Source: Chloroflexota bacterium (GTDB taxonomy: Bacteria; Chloroflexota; UBA11872). Taken from it: DNA of 64,000 nt. The stretch's first letter is position 1; each line of letters begins with the position of its first letter. Made by a program: the position numbers and the translations under genes. A model generated the notes under the pieces. It ran no database searches. It saw nothing but the letters and a program-made list of their open reading frames with translations, and was not told the origin of the DNA. Shown here in pieces: positions 28,025 through 39,719 of this stretch. Location: positions 1-64,000 of the forward strand of contig JAJEGF010000025.1 of assembly GCA_022820025.1 (NCBI GenBank), given 5' to 3'.

Positions 28025-29254
28025 TCAGGTCATGTACTCCGCGTTAATCGCCACGTATTCCGCCGAGAGGTCGCCGCCCCAGGCCGTCGCGCTGGCCTCG
28101 CCCTGGTTCAGCGCCACGACAATCGTCACGTCCGCCTGCCGGAAGTGCTCGGCAACCAATGACTCCTCGTACACCGCGGGGGCTCCCTGCCTGACGACCT
28201 GCGTATCGCCAATCCAGATGTCGAGCAGGTCCGGGTCGAACTCGGCGCCGCTGTTGCCCAGGGCCATCACGATGCGGCCCCAATTCGGGTCGCCGCCGTG
28301 AATCGCCGTCTTCACCAGCGACGACGTCGTGACCGCGCGCGCCGCCGTACGCGCCGTGGCGTCATCCGACGCTCCACACACCGTCACGGCAAACACCTTC
28401 GTCACGCCCTCGCCGCCCCGCACGATCTCCTGCGCCAACCACCGGCACACCGCCTGCAAGGCCCGCGTGAAGACTTCAAAATCGGCCGTACCCTCCCGGA
28501 TCAGGCCGTTTTCGCTCGCCCCGTTGGCAATCAGCAGGGCCGTATCGCTGGTTGACTGATCGCCGTCGATGCTGAGCAGATTGAAGGAATCGGCCACGGT
28601 CTCGCTTAGCAGGCGCTGCAGCGTGCCGCCTTCCAGTTCGGCGTCCGTCGTCATGAACACGAACATCGTGGCCATGTTCGGATGGACCATCCCGGCGCCC
28701 TTCGCCGCGCCCCCAATTCGGACAGCGCCGCCGGACACGGGCACTTCAATGGCCAACGTCTTTGGCGCGACGTCCGTGGTCATCATGGCGCGTGCGACCG
28801 CCTCACCGGCGTCGGCCGACAACTCCAGCGCCGCAACTCCAGCCAGGATCTTAGGCATCGGCAAATGGAAGCCAATCACCCCTGTCGATGCCACCAGCAT
28901 TTCGTCAGCCGGCACGTCAAAGCGACCGGCAAAGGCGTCGATGAACGCCAGCGCATCGGCCCGCCCGCGTGCCCCGGTAAACACGTTCGAGTTACCGCTG
29001 TTGAACACGATGCCGCGAGCCGGTTTCCGGGCGAGACGCTCCTTGTTGATCGTTACGGAGGCGCCGCACACGCGGTTGGTCGTAAAGGTCGCCGCCGACC
29101 GACAGGGCGTGCGCGTGCTCAGGATCGCGCCCAGGTCCAGCGCCCCCGTAGCCTTGATGCCGGCGGTCACGCCGCCACCCACGAACCCTCGCGGCGCCAG
29201 CGTGCCCCCTGGAATAGCCCGAAAGCCGTCAAGTTCCGCGGGTGGCTCGTGCAT
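28025..29254 (-). CDS. argJ: Glutamate N-acetyltransferase / ornithine acetyltransferase
   Basis: ArgJ recycles the acetyl group from acetylornithine to glutamate. Segments seen are GGVTAGIKATGALDLGAI, NSGNSNVFTG, VASTGVIGFHLPM, and the self-cleavage/nucleophile region GAGMVHPNMATMFVFMTTDA, where Thr is usual and the matching residue lies in the MATMF stretch. GGDPNWGRIVMALG near the end is typical. Its ATG touches the argC stop codon with no gap, implying translational coupling. Confidence 0.95.
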   Translation of the reverse strand: MHEPPAELDGFRAIPGGTLAPRGFVGGGVTAGIKATGALDLGAILSTRTPCRSAATFTTNRVCGASVTINKERLARKPARGIVFNSGNSNVFTGARGRADALAFIDAFAGRFDVPADEMLVASTGVIGFHLPMPKILAGVAALELSADAGEAVARAMMTTDVAPKTLAIEVPVSGGAVRIGGAAKGAGMVHPNMATMFVFMTTDAELEGGTLQRLLSETVADSFNLLSIDGDQSTSDTALLIANGASENGLIREGTADFEVFTRALQAVCRWLAQEIVRGGEGVTKVFAVTVCGASDDATARTAARAVTTSSLVKTAIHGGDPNWGRIVMALGNSGAEFDPDLLDIWIGDTQVVRQGAPAVYEESLVAEHFRQADVTIVVALNQGEASATAWGGDLSAEYVAINAEYMT

Positions 29255-30286
29255 CTACGGGTGACTCGGCGGAATTGCGAGGCCGACCTGCTCGTCGATC
29301 CCCGCCATCACGTTCGCATTCTGGACCGCGCTGCCCGCCGCGCCTTTGCCCAGGTTGTCGATCGCGGCCATGGCCACGAGCGTCTGGGTGGACTCATCAA
29401 CGGTCCAATGCACGAAGGCGTGGTTTCCGCCGGACGTCCACTTGGTGTGCGGCGGCGCGCCGGCCAGGTGCACGAACGGTTCATCCTCGTATGCGTCGCG
29501 GTACGCCTGCGCGACTTGGGACGGAGCGACATCGGGACGCAATGCCCCGTACGCCGTAATCAGGATGCCGCGCGTCATCGGCACCAGGTGCGGCGCAAAC
29601 GTCACCTCGATGGGCGAGCCGCCGATGTCGCTCAACTCCTGCGCGATTTCCGGACTTTGGTAGTGGTCCGCCACCCGATAAGCCGACGAATCTTCATTTA
29701 TCTCCGAGAATCCGTAAGCAGGCGACGCCGAACGCCCGGCTCCGGACACCCCAGTCTTCGAATCCACCATCACGTGTCCGGCCAGCAACCCGGCGCTCGC
29801 CGCCGGCGCCAGCGCCAGTGCCGCTGTGATGGCGTGACAGCCCGGATTCGCCACCAGGTCGGTCTCACGAATCTGTGCGCGATGCCACTCCGTCAACCCG
29901 TATACGGCCGAATCGATCCACTCCGGAGCCGCGTGCTCCACGCCGTGCCAGCGCAGGTAGTCCGACGGATTGCGCAGCCTGAAATCGGAACTGACGTCGA
30001 TGCAGCGAATCCCGTCGTCCAAAAAGGGCGCCAACTGGGCAGCCGACGCCTTGTGCGGCAGGCACGAAATCACCAGGTCGGCGCTGCCGTTCAACTCGGG
30101 TGTCAATTCCAGATCGGCATACGCGGCGCGGCCGCTGGCGCGCATCCAAGGAAACACTTCATGCAGGCGCCGGCCGGCCTGGCTGCGCGCGGTCGCCCCG
30201 ACAATTTCGAACTCCGGGTGGACAGCCAAATACCGAACCAGTTCGCCGCCCGAATAACCAGTCGCGTTGAGAATTCCTATCCGCAT
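29255..30286 (-). CDS. argC: N-acetyl-gamma-glutamyl-phosphate reductase
   Basis: Reduces N-acetylglutamyl phosphate with NADPH. It begins MRIGILNATGYSGGELVRYL (Rossmann loop). The catalytic Cys is in ANPGCHAIT, and HLVPMTRGI is present further on. ATG 30286 is preferred over GTG 30292 because a GGTGAGG ribosome site lies five bases upstream. It is the first of five arg genes in the order C-J-B-D-H. Confidence 0.95.
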   Translation of the reverse strand: MRIGILNATGYSGGELVRYLAVHPEFEIVGATARSQAGRRLHEVFPWMRASGRAAYADLELTPELNGSADLVISCLPHKASAAQLAPFLDDGIRCIDVSSDFRLRNPSDYLRWHGVEHAAPEWIDSAVYGLTEWHRAQIRETDLVANPGCHAITAALALAPAASAGLLAGHVMVDSKTGVSGAGRSASPAYGFSEINEDSSAYRVADHYQSPEIAQELSDIGGSPIEVTFAPHLVPMTRGILITAYGALRPDVAPSQVAQAYRDAYEDEPFVHLAGAPPHTKWTSGGNHAFVHWTVDESTQTLVAMAAIDNLGKGAAGSAVQNANVMAGIDEQVGLAIPPSHP

Positions 30287-30345
30287 ACGCACCTCACCTG
30301 GGAGAAGCGATTATATGGACGCTTGGCCCACCCGCCGCAGGTTTC

Positions 30346-31155
30346 TCAGGCGCGCAGCGAAAGCAACAGGATCAGCGCCAGGGTGCCGGCCGCCACACGA
30401 TAGACCGCAAACGCCGCCAGACTGTGGCGAGCGACGAAACCAAGCAGCCAGCGCACGGCCACCGCCCCCACCACCGCCGCAACCAGCGTTGCTCCGATCA
30501 GCAGCGAGATATCGCCGGTCGGCTTCCCACTGATCACCACGTCCACGAACTGAACGAGACCCGCACCCGCCACTGCCGGCGCCAGCAGAAACAGCGAAAA
30601 CCTGGCGGCGGCCTGACGCTCCACGCCGAGTCCGCGGGCCACCGTCATGGTGATTCCGGCCCGCGACACCCCGGGAACCAGCGCTGCAAATTGCGACAAG
30701 CCGATCACAATCCAGAGCACGAACGGCGTGGATGTCAGATCACGGCGACTCGTCCCGAAGTGGTCGGTAGCTGCCAGAACCAATCCAAAGACGATCAACA
30801 GCACCGCGGCCAGCGTCGGGTCGCGAAGCGACGTCAACCAGCCGCGCACGGGCAGTGCGATCAGTCCGATCAGCAACGTCGATCCAACCAGCGCCCCCAA
30901 TAGCCGACGGGCCAACGCAACGGAGTCGCCCCGGCCGATCAAACCGCGCGCCAGCCAAACCCAGTCGGACCAGAGCGCGATAACCAGGGCCAGCCCCGTC
31001 CCCACGTGCAGCGCAATGGACAGCGTCAGTCCGGTCAGGAACGGATCGGCCCAGCCCGCCAGGGCCGGGACCAGCACCAGGTGGCCCGAACTGCTGACCG
31101 GCAGAAACTCGGTCAGCGCCTGGACCGCCGCCAGGATGATCACCTCGCCCCACAT
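30346..31155 (-). CDS. uppP: Undecaprenyl-diphosphatase UppP (BacA)
   Basis: An integral membrane phosphatase of 269 residues that recycles the undecaprenyl carrier for cell-wall and glycan synthesis. The two conserved active-site regions are AAVQALTEFLPVSSSGHL near the N-terminus and PGVSRAGITMTVARGLG in the middle. About seven to eight hydrophobic helices are evident. It lies between hppA and argC on the same strand. Many bacteria show low-level bacitracin resistance from this enzyme. Confidence 0.95.
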   Translation of the reverse strand: MWGEVIILAAVQALTEFLPVSSSGHLVLVPALAGWADPFLTGLTLSIALHVGTGLALVIALWSDWVWLARGLIGRGDSVALARRLLGALVGSTLLIGLIALPVRGWLTSLRDPTLAAVLLIVFGLVLAATDHFGTSRRDLTSTPFVLWIVIGLSQFAALVPGVSRAGITMTVARGLGVERQAAARFSLFLLAPAVAGAGLVQFVDVVISGKPTGDISLLIGATLVAAVVGAVAVRWLLGFVARHSLAAFAVYRVAAGTLALILLLSLRA

Positions 31156-31217
31156 GGGTCAGCCGACCCAGCGAGACGCCGGTGCGCACCCTGGCGGGCG
31201 GCCCAGTGCCAACGCGT

Positions 31218-33398
31218 CTAGATGAATACCGGGGCGAGCACCAGCGTGATCGTGCTCAGCAGCTTGACCAGCACGTGCAGCGATGGACCGGCGGTGTCCT
31301 TGAACGGATCACCCACGGTGTCGCCCACGACCGATGCCGCGTGCTCGTCCGTGCCCTTCCCGATTGGGTTGCCGTTCTCGTCGCGCAAGTGCCCCGCCTC
31401 GATGAATTTCTTGGCGTTGTCCCAGGCGCCGCCGCCGTTGTTCATCACCGTCGCCAGCAGGACGCCGGCGATGGTGCCGACCATCAGCAGGGCGGCTTCG
31501 GCCTCGGCTCGCAGCACCAGCCCGACCACGATCGGCATGATGACGGCCAGCAGTCCAGGCGCGATCATCTCCCGCAGCGCCGAGCGCGTGCTGATGTCTA
31601 CCGCCTGGCTGTAATTCGGCTCCACCGTGCCTTCGATGATTCCCGGTTCCTCGCGCCATTGGCGGCGGACCTCCTGGATCATCGCCTGCGCCGCGCGGCC
31701 TACCGCGCGGATCGCCAGCGAACTGAATAGGAAGACCAGCATCCCGCCCAACATGGCGCCGATGAATACCTCGACCTTGGATAGGTCGACCGAGTGCAGC
31801 TCGGCGGTTTCCAGGTACGCACTGAACAGCAGGAACGCCGCCAGCGCGGCCGAACCGATGGCGTAACCCTTGGTCAGCGCCTTGGTCGTGTTGCCCACCG
31901 CGTCCAGACCGTCCGTGATGTCGCGCACGTCCTCCGGCGCCTCGGCCATCTCCGTGATCCCGCCCGCGTTGTCCGCGATCGGGCCGAACGTGTCCATGGC
32001 CAGGATGTAGGCGGCGCTCATCAGCATGCCCATCGTGCCGACAGCCGTGCCGAACACGCCGGCCTCAAAGTTGCCAATCGTGATTCCGAGGTCAGCAAAC
32101 CCTTGAATGCCCGCTTGGAACGACGCCCAGAGGGCCACTGAAATGACGATGATCGGCATCGCCGTGTTTTCCAGACCAACGGCCAGTCCGGAAATGATGT
32201 TCGTGGCCGCCCCGGTCCGGGAGGCCTCGGCAATTTCACGCACCGGCCGGTTGAACGCCGTGTAGTACTGCGTGATGTACACGAAAGCCACGCTGGTCAG
32301 GATGCCGATCAAGCCACAGAGGAAGAACCACCACGACTCCAGCATCACCAGGGCCGATATCGCCATCCCAACCGTGGCCAGGATCGCCGTGGTCCAGTAC
32401 CCCACGTCCAACGCCCGCTGCGCGTTGCGCACGCGGTCCGGCCGGATCACCAGCAGTCCGACGATCGAGGCGATGGCCCCGAACGACCGAACCACCAGCG
32501 GAAACAGAATCCAGGCAATGTTGTCTTCGCCGGTCGCCTTGAATACGGCGACACCCAGGATCATGGCTCCGATGCTCTCGGCGGCCGTGGATTCGAACAG
32601 GTCCGCGCCACGTCCGGCGCAGTCGCCCACGTTGTCGCCCACCAGGTCCGCGATCACCGCAGGGTTGCGCGGGTCGTCCTCGGGCAGGCGGGCTTCCACT
32701 TTGCCCACCAGGTCCGCGCCAACGTCGGCGGCCTTGGTGTAAATGCCGCCGCCCAACTGCGCGAACAGGGCCACGAAGCTGGCCCCGAACCCGAACCCGA
32801 CGATCAGTTCCGGCGTCACCTTCGGGTTCTCAAACCCGCCGAACAGCCAGAACAGCATGAACACGCCGAGCAAACTGAGGCCCACGATCAGGATTCCGGA
32901 AACCGCTCCGCCGCGCAGCGCAATCGTGAGGGCGTCGCCGAGCGAGCGCGTCGCGGCGCTGGCCGTTCGCACGTTGGACCGAACGGCAATGATCATGCCG
33001 ATCACGCCCGAGAGGCCGGACAACACGGCGCCAACCAGGAACGACACTCCGGTCCGCCAGGCGAGGTCGCCGGCCTCGATGCCCTTGGCTTCGTTTTCGC
33101 CAAAGAACAGCAGCAGAACTGCCAGGAAGGCGGCCGCCACGATGGCCATCCAGGCGATCGTGCGGTATTGCCGCTGCAGGAATGCGGTGGCGCCGTCGAA
33201 AATGCGGTCGCCGTTGAGCGCCATTCGACCAAACAGTTCCGACCGTTCTTCGGCTTCCAACCCCTGCATGGCCGGAATGAGATCCGCGGGGTTCGCCGTT
33301 CGGTCAACCGGACGCGTCAGAACATCGCGCGCCAAGTAGATGACGACGAGCACCGAGACGATGATCGACGCGGGTACAAGCCAGACCAGACCTTCCAA
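31218..33398 (-). CDS. hppA: Membrane proton-translocating pyrophosphatase
   Basis: A 726-residue polytopic enzyme that couples pyrophosphate hydrolysis to H+ export. The substrate-binding loop DVGADLVGKVEARLPEDDPR and DNVGDCAGRGADLFES carry the Mg-PPi ligands. The late motif GNTTKALTKG has Lys where K+-dependent enzymes have Ala, so a K+-independent H+-pump is predicted. TTG start with GGGAGG eight bases upstream. The pump would regain energy from PPi released by biosynthesis. Confidence 0.95.
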   Translation of the reverse strand: MEGLVWLVPASIIVSVLVVIYLARDVLTRPVDRTANPADLIPAMQGLEAEERSELFGRMALNGDRIFDGATAFLQRQYRTIAWMAIVAAAFLAVLLLFFGENEAKGIEAGDLAWRTGVSFLVGAVLSGLSGVIGMIIAVRSNVRTASAATRSLGDALTIALRGGAVSGILIVGLSLLGVFMLFWLFGGFENPKVTPELIVGFGFGASFVALFAQLGGGIYTKAADVGADLVGKVEARLPEDDPRNPAVIADLVGDNVGDCAGRGADLFESTAAESIGAMILGVAVFKATGEDNIAWILFPLVVRSFGAIASIVGLLVIRPDRVRNAQRALDVGYWTTAILATVGMAISALVMLESWWFFLCGLIGILTSVAFVYITQYYTAFNRPVREIAEASRTGAATNIISGLAVGLENTAMPIIVISVALWASFQAGIQGFADLGITIGNFEAGVFGTAVGTMGMLMSAAYILAMDTFGPIADNAGGITEMAEAPEDVRDITDGLDAVGNTTKALTKGYAIGSAALAAFLLFSAYLETAELHSVDLSKVEVFIGAMLGGMLVFLFSSLAIRAVGRAAQAMIQEVRRQWREEPGIIEGTVEPNYSQAVDISTRSALREMIAPGLLAVIMPIVVGLVLRAEAEAALLMVGTIAGVLLATVMNNGGGAWDNAKKFIEAGHLRDENGNPIGKGTDEHAASVVGDTVGDPFKDTAGPSLHVLVKLLSTITLVLAPVFI

Positions 33399-33477
33399 CT
33401 ACGAAACCTCCCTGCGAACCATGCGGCGTAATGGCTGAGTGCATGGTGAAGCGTCCAAAACCGACCAAGACATTGGC

Positions 33478-34551
33478 TCAATCCTCGCCGTCGCGAAGCG
33501 GTCCACCCGAAAGGATCTCCCCGAGGACCTCGAGTAGCGTCCGCATGTCCGCGTCCGATCCAATCGAGACGCGCAGCGCGTTGGCATGCCGGGGCTCCTC
33601 AGCAAAGCGGCGGACCAGGATTCGACGGGTGGCGAGGTCACGCTGAATGACGCCCGCATCGTGGGGCGCGCACTCAACGAACACAAAATTCGCTTCGGAT
33701 GGATAAACCTGGAGATCAAAGCGTCCGCGGAGCTCCTCCGCAAATGCGTCCCGCCGGACGCGAGTTGCCTCCCAGTGCGCCTCCGCCCACGCGATTTCGT
33801 CACAGGCTGCCACTCCGGCAACCTGCGCAAGCCGGCTGACATTGTACGAGTCCTTGACGCGGTGCAAGACCTCAATGAACGCCGGATCGCCCACCGCGTA
33901 GCCCAACCGCATGCCGGCCAGACCAAACGCCTTCGAGAACGATCGCGTCACGCACACGTTCGGCATCGACTTCGCCAAATCCATCCGGTCGCTCGACGCG
34001 AACTCCACATAGGCCTCGTCTATCACCAGCAGGTTCGTGCGCTCGGCCAGCCAACGCAGCTCGTCGGCCCCGTAGTGCGTGCCGGCCGGGTTGTTGGGGC
34101 TGGCCACGAACGTCACCGCGCCGCGCGCCGCCGCGAGCTGCCGCACGGGCAACTCGAATCCTGGCCCCAGTGGACAGTGCACCATCCGCGCGCCCTGGAT
34201 TTCGGCCAGCACCGGATACAGGGAGTAGCTGGGATTCGGGGCTACCACCCGATCGCCGGGCCCACACGCGGCTCGAATGATCAGGGTGAGCGCGTCGTCC
34301 GACCCGTTGCTCACGATGACATGCTCAGGCGTCACGTCGTGCCGCTCTGCCAGCCGCTCGCGCAGTTCCTGGCTCACCGGGTTCGGATATAGCCGCACGT
34401 CCTCGGTGATGGCCTCGCGCAGCCGCGCGAGCACAGCCGGCGCCACGGCTGGACTCTCGTTCGTGTTCAGCTTGATCCAGCCGCCTTCGCTCGGCTGGTG
34501 CCCCGGCGTATAGCCATGCAGCGCGGCGATCTCTGGACGTATGCGAACCAT
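33478..34551 (-). CDS. hisC: Histidinol-phosphate aminotransferase
   Basis: A 357-residue class I/II PLP enzyme. It begins with IAALHGYTPGHQP and has LNTNESP, the HisC substrate loop. SNGSDDALTLIIRA binds PLP phosphate, ASPNNPAGTHY follows, DEAYVEF pairs with the ring, and RSFSKAFGLAGMRLGYAVG carries the Schiff-base Lys. It is alone among arginine, membrane and NUDIX genes; no other his gene is in the window. It may accept other aromatic substrates. Confidence 0.92.
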   Translation of the reverse strand: MVRIRPEIAALHGYTPGHQPSEGGWIKLNTNESPAVAPAVLARLREAITEDVRLYPNPVSQELRERLAERHDVTPEHVIVSNGSDDALTLIIRAACGPGDRVVAPNPSYSLYPVLAEIQGARMVHCPLGPGFELPVRQLAAARGAVTFVASPNNPAGTHYGADELRWLAERTNLLVIDEAYVEFASSDRMDLAKSMPNVCVTRSFSKAFGLAGMRLGYAVGDPAFIEVLHRVKDSYNVSRLAQVAGVAACDEIAWAEAHWEATRVRRDAFAEELRGRFDLQVYPSEANFVFVECAPHDAGVIQRDLATRRILVRRFAEEPRHANALRVSIGSDADMRTLLEVLGEILSGGPLRDGED

Positions 34552-34639
34552 GAGAAAGGCTGGGGGGATCCGTCGCGCGCTACGCGGGCATTCGGGACCG
34601 CATGCTACCTACTGGCCGCGTGTTGCGCCCACGATTGCC

Positions 34640-35200
34640 TCAGCCCTCCCAGCCAAGATCGGGAAACGCCGCCCGCGCGCGGGCATAGGTCGCCAGTGAA
34701 CCCAGGTCACGGATGGCGCCCTCGCCAACCAGTCCGGGCAGTCGGACGAGCGGCGTCATGACGACCTCAATCTGTTCCGTTTCCTCGGGCTCCGGCTCAC
34801 AGACCTGCTCGGCGTCCAGAATCACGAACACGTGCGCCAGGTTGCGGTTTCGAGATGGACCGGTCAGCAGCGTCCCCGCGCAGTGCATCCGACCCGCGAA
34901 GCCGGTCTCCTCCAGCAGTTCGCGGGCAGCCGCCGCCTCGGGCGCCTCGTCGTCTTCAACCAGACCGGCGGGAAACTCCAGCACCACATCGCGCGCGCCG
35001 TGCTTGTACTGCCGCACAAGTGGAACCTCGCCGTTGGCCGTCACCGCCACCATCAGGCAAAAGTCGTTCTGATTCAGGACGTGGTATTCCGAGATCTCGT
35101 AGCCGCTCGGCAGGCGCACGTGCTCCAGCGTGTGCGTCAGCCAGCGGTCGCTGGAGACCGTCCGCGACTCCAGGATTTCCCAGGGCCGAAGGTCAGCCAT
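34640..35200 (-). CDS. NUDIX hydrolase, ADP-ribose pyrophosphatase-like
   Basis: A 186-residue protein from ATG 35200. The Nudix box is complete, with G-x5-E-x7-R-E-L-L-E-E-T-G-F beginning at GLVEDDEAPE. A preceding LVRQYKHGARDVVLEFPAG segment is typical of ADP-ribose and nucleotide-sugar pyrophosphatases (NudF type). It heads the long minus-strand run and is divergent from the M29 peptidase gene. A longer frame reaches 35287 but lacks family sequence. Confidence 0.88.
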   Translation of the reverse strand: MADLRPWEILESRTVSSDRWLTHTLEHVRLPSGYEISEYHVLNQNDFCLMVAVTANGEVPLVRQYKHGARDVVLEFPAGLVEDDEAPEAAAARELLEETGFAGRMHCAGTLLTGPSRNRNLAHVFVILDAEQVCEPEPEETEQIEVVMTPLVRLPGLVGEGAIRDLGSLATYARARAAFPDLGWEG

Positions 35201-35334
35201 ACCCGCCCCGGACTGTTGAACGTCGTCCGGGACGAGCTTCAGCCGGACTCCGTGCGGACAATTGGTTGAGAGGTGCGGGGGTGGCATAAGAGGATGGGTT
35301 CATCTCCGCCTTTAACCGCCGAGGGATCCGATTC

Positions 35335-36402
35335 GTGACTGACCCCCGCGTGGAAACGCTCGCCGACATCCTAGTGCAGCACTCGACTGAAGTCGGCCCC
35401 GGCGACCTGGTCGTCATCGACGGCACCGCCAATGCCCAACCGTTGCTCATGGCGTGCTACCGGCGTGTGCTGGCCGCCGGCGGTCACCCAAGGCTCAACG
35501 TAGGATTCGAGGAAGCCCAAGAGGTTTTCTTGTCCGAAGCCAGTAACGACCAGCTTGAGTTCCTGGATCCGATCGCCAAGTTCCAGGCCGACTCCATCCA
35601 GGTCGCCATCCGCATCCGCGCTACTGAAAACACCCGTGCACTGGCCAACGCCGATCCATCGCGCCTGGCCAAGACCATGATCGCGCGCCGTCCCGTCATG
35701 GACCAGATCATCGAAAACGTCCGCTGGGTCCTGTGCGACTACCCCACCAACGCCCTGGCTCAAGAAGCCGAGATGTCGCTGAGCGAGTACGCCGAGTTCC
35801 TGTACGGCGCCACCAACATCGACTGGTCTGAAATGACCGCCAAGCTCGCCTCGCTCAAGACGCGACTCGAAGCCGGCTCCGAAATACGCATCGTGGGCCC
35901 CGACACTGACCTGACCCTCCGGACCGAAGGGCGCACCTGGGAACCCGCCGACGGCAAGAAGAACATGCCCGACGGCGAGATTTTCACCGCCCCGATCGAG
36001 GACAGTGTCAACGGTCGCATCCGATACGAGTTCCCGGCGATCTACCAGGGTCGCCAGGTCGACGGCATCTCGCTCACGTTCAAGGACGGCCTGATCGTGG
36101 AAGCCACTGCCGAGCGCGGCGGAGACTTCCTCAACGCCATCCTCGACACCGACCCGGGGGCCCGCCGGCTTGGCGAAATCGGCATCGGGACCAACGACGG
36201 CATCAAGCGCCACACCAAGAACATCCTCTTTGACGAGAAGATGGGCGGTACGGTGCATCTGGCCGTCGGACGCGCCTACGAGTTCACGGGCGGTAGGAAC
36301 CAGTCCGCGGTTCACTGGGACATGGTGAAGGATTTGCGCACGGATGGCGCGTTGTACCTCGATGGTGCGCTGCTGCAGCAAAACGGAGCATTTGTCGAGT
36401 AG
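35335..36402 (+). CDS. Aminopeptidase, M29 family
   Basis: A 355-residue metallopeptidase like AmpS and aminopeptidase T. Conserved pieces are VGPGDLVVIDGT near the start, NMPDGEIFTAPIEDSVNG, the metal-ligand region LGEIGIGTN, and LFDEKMGGTVHLAVGRAY followed by HWDMVKDL. These enzymes release N-terminal residues using two bound metal ions. GTG start. It faces the NUDIX gene across a 134-base divergent gap that probably holds both promoters. Confidence 0.9.
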   Translation: MTDPRVETLADILVQHSTEVGPGDLVVIDGTANAQPLLMACYRRVLAAGGHPRLNVGFEEAQEVFLSEASNDQLEFLDPIAKFQADSIQVAIRIRATENTRALANADPSRLAKTMIARRPVMDQIIENVRWVLCDYPTNALAQEAEMSLSEYAEFLYGATNIDWSEMTAKLASLKTRLEAGSEIRIVGPDTDLTLRTEGRTWEPADGKKNMPDGEIFTAPIEDSVNGRIRYEFPAIYQGRQVDGISLTFKDGLIVEATAERGGDFLNAILDTDPGARRLGEIGIGTNDGIKRHTKNILFDEKMGGTVHLAVGRAYEFTGGRNQSAVHWDMVKDLRTDGALYLDGALLQQNGAFVE

Positions 36403-38647
<2,245 letters not shown>

Positions 38648-38657
38648 CGATTCACGC

Positions 38658-39674
38658 ATGACGGCCGCTGCCGAGGGACCGGCCATCGCACTGGACGTCA
38701 TGGGCGGTGACCGTGCGCCCGAGGCCACCATCGAGGGCGCGATCGGCTCCGCCAGGTCCACCGGCCGGCGCGCCATCCTGGTCGGCGACGTCGACATCAT
38801 GCGCGGCCTTCTGTCGACCGGCGGCGAGAATCCCTCCGCTTGGCGCCTGGAGTCCGGGCCTTCGACCATCGGTATGGGCGAACACCCCGTCCAAGCCGTG
38901 CGTTCGACACCCGACGCTTCAATCCGCCGCTGCGCTGAACTTGTGCGCGCCGGCGAAGCCCAGGCCCTTGTATCCATGGGCAACACGGGCGCAACCATGG
39001 CGGCCGGCGTCCTCCTGGTCGGGCGTGCCCGGGGCGTGGACCGACCTGGGCTCGCAGTCCTCATACCCAGCCGGGAAGCCCCTACGCTACTGATAGACGT
39101 CGGCGCCAATGCCGAGGCCCGCCCCGAGCACTTGCGCGACTTCGGCCTGATGGGGGCCGTTTACTCACGGCAGTTGCTGGGGAATCCGAAGCCTCGCACG
39201 GGCGTTCTCAGCATCGGCGAAGAGGCGACGAAGGGCAGTCCACTCACGCTGGCAGCCGCCGAGCTCTTGGCGGAGTCGACGCTCAACTTCGTCGGAAACG
39301 TTGAGCCAGGGGGGCTCTTCAATAGCAGCGTTGATGTCGCAGTCTGCGACGGCTTCACGGGCAACCTCGTGCTGAAGGCCTTCGAAGCCACGGCTGAGTT
39401 TGCGGTGGGCGAATTACGCGCCGCTGTCCGCCGCCGGCCCTATACCTTGCCTGGCGTGGCGTTCATGTATCCGGCCTTCCGCGCCGTTCGGCGCCGCACC
39501 GACTACGCCCAATATGGCGGCACCCCGCTGCTCGGTGTGAACGGTGTTGTCATCATTGGACACGGGCGTTCCAACGCCGTCGCGGTTGAGAACGCTCTGC
39601 ACGCCGCGGCGCGCGCCGTCGAGTCCCGTCTCGTCGAACGCGTGGCGGACGGAATGGCGTCTATCAGTCGGTAA
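38658..39674 (+). CDS. plsX: Phosphate acyltransferase PlsX
   Basis: Makes acyl-phosphate from acyl-ACP for phospholipid synthesis. It is 338 residues long. ALDVMGGDRAPEATIEGA at the start, SMGNTGATMAAGVL, IDVGANAEARPEHL, LLSIGEEATKG-type segment (VLSIGEEATKGSP), CDGFTGNLVLKAFE and YGGTPLLGVNGVVIIGHGRS are all family features. It sits 10 bases after gyrB and is probably co-transcribed. No fabD/fabH or acpP lies beside it. Confidence 0.95.
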   Translation: MTAAAEGPAIALDVMGGDRAPEATIEGAIGSARSTGRRAILVGDVDIMRGLLSTGGENPSAWRLESGPSTIGMGEHPVQAVRSTPDASIRRCAELVRAGEAQALVSMGNTGATMAAGVLLVGRARGVDRPGLAVLIPSREAPTLLIDVGANAEARPEHLRDFGLMGAVYSRQLLGNPKPRTGVLSIGEEATKGSPLTLAAAELLAESTLNFVGNVEPGGLFNSSVDVAVCDGFTGNLVLKAFEATAEFAVGELRAAVRRRPYTLPGVAFMYPAFRAVRRRTDYAQYGGTPLLGVNGVVIIGHGRSNAVAVENALHAAARAVESRLVERVADGMASISR

Positions 39675-39719
39675 TACGCCGGGAGCCGCCGCCCTACGCG
39701 CCCGAGGAATCCTCCATCC

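Noticed and set aside
28682-30403. 573-codon plus-strand frame across argJ and argC
   Set aside because: Antisense to two certain arginine genes and rich in Arg/His, as expected for a shadow frame.
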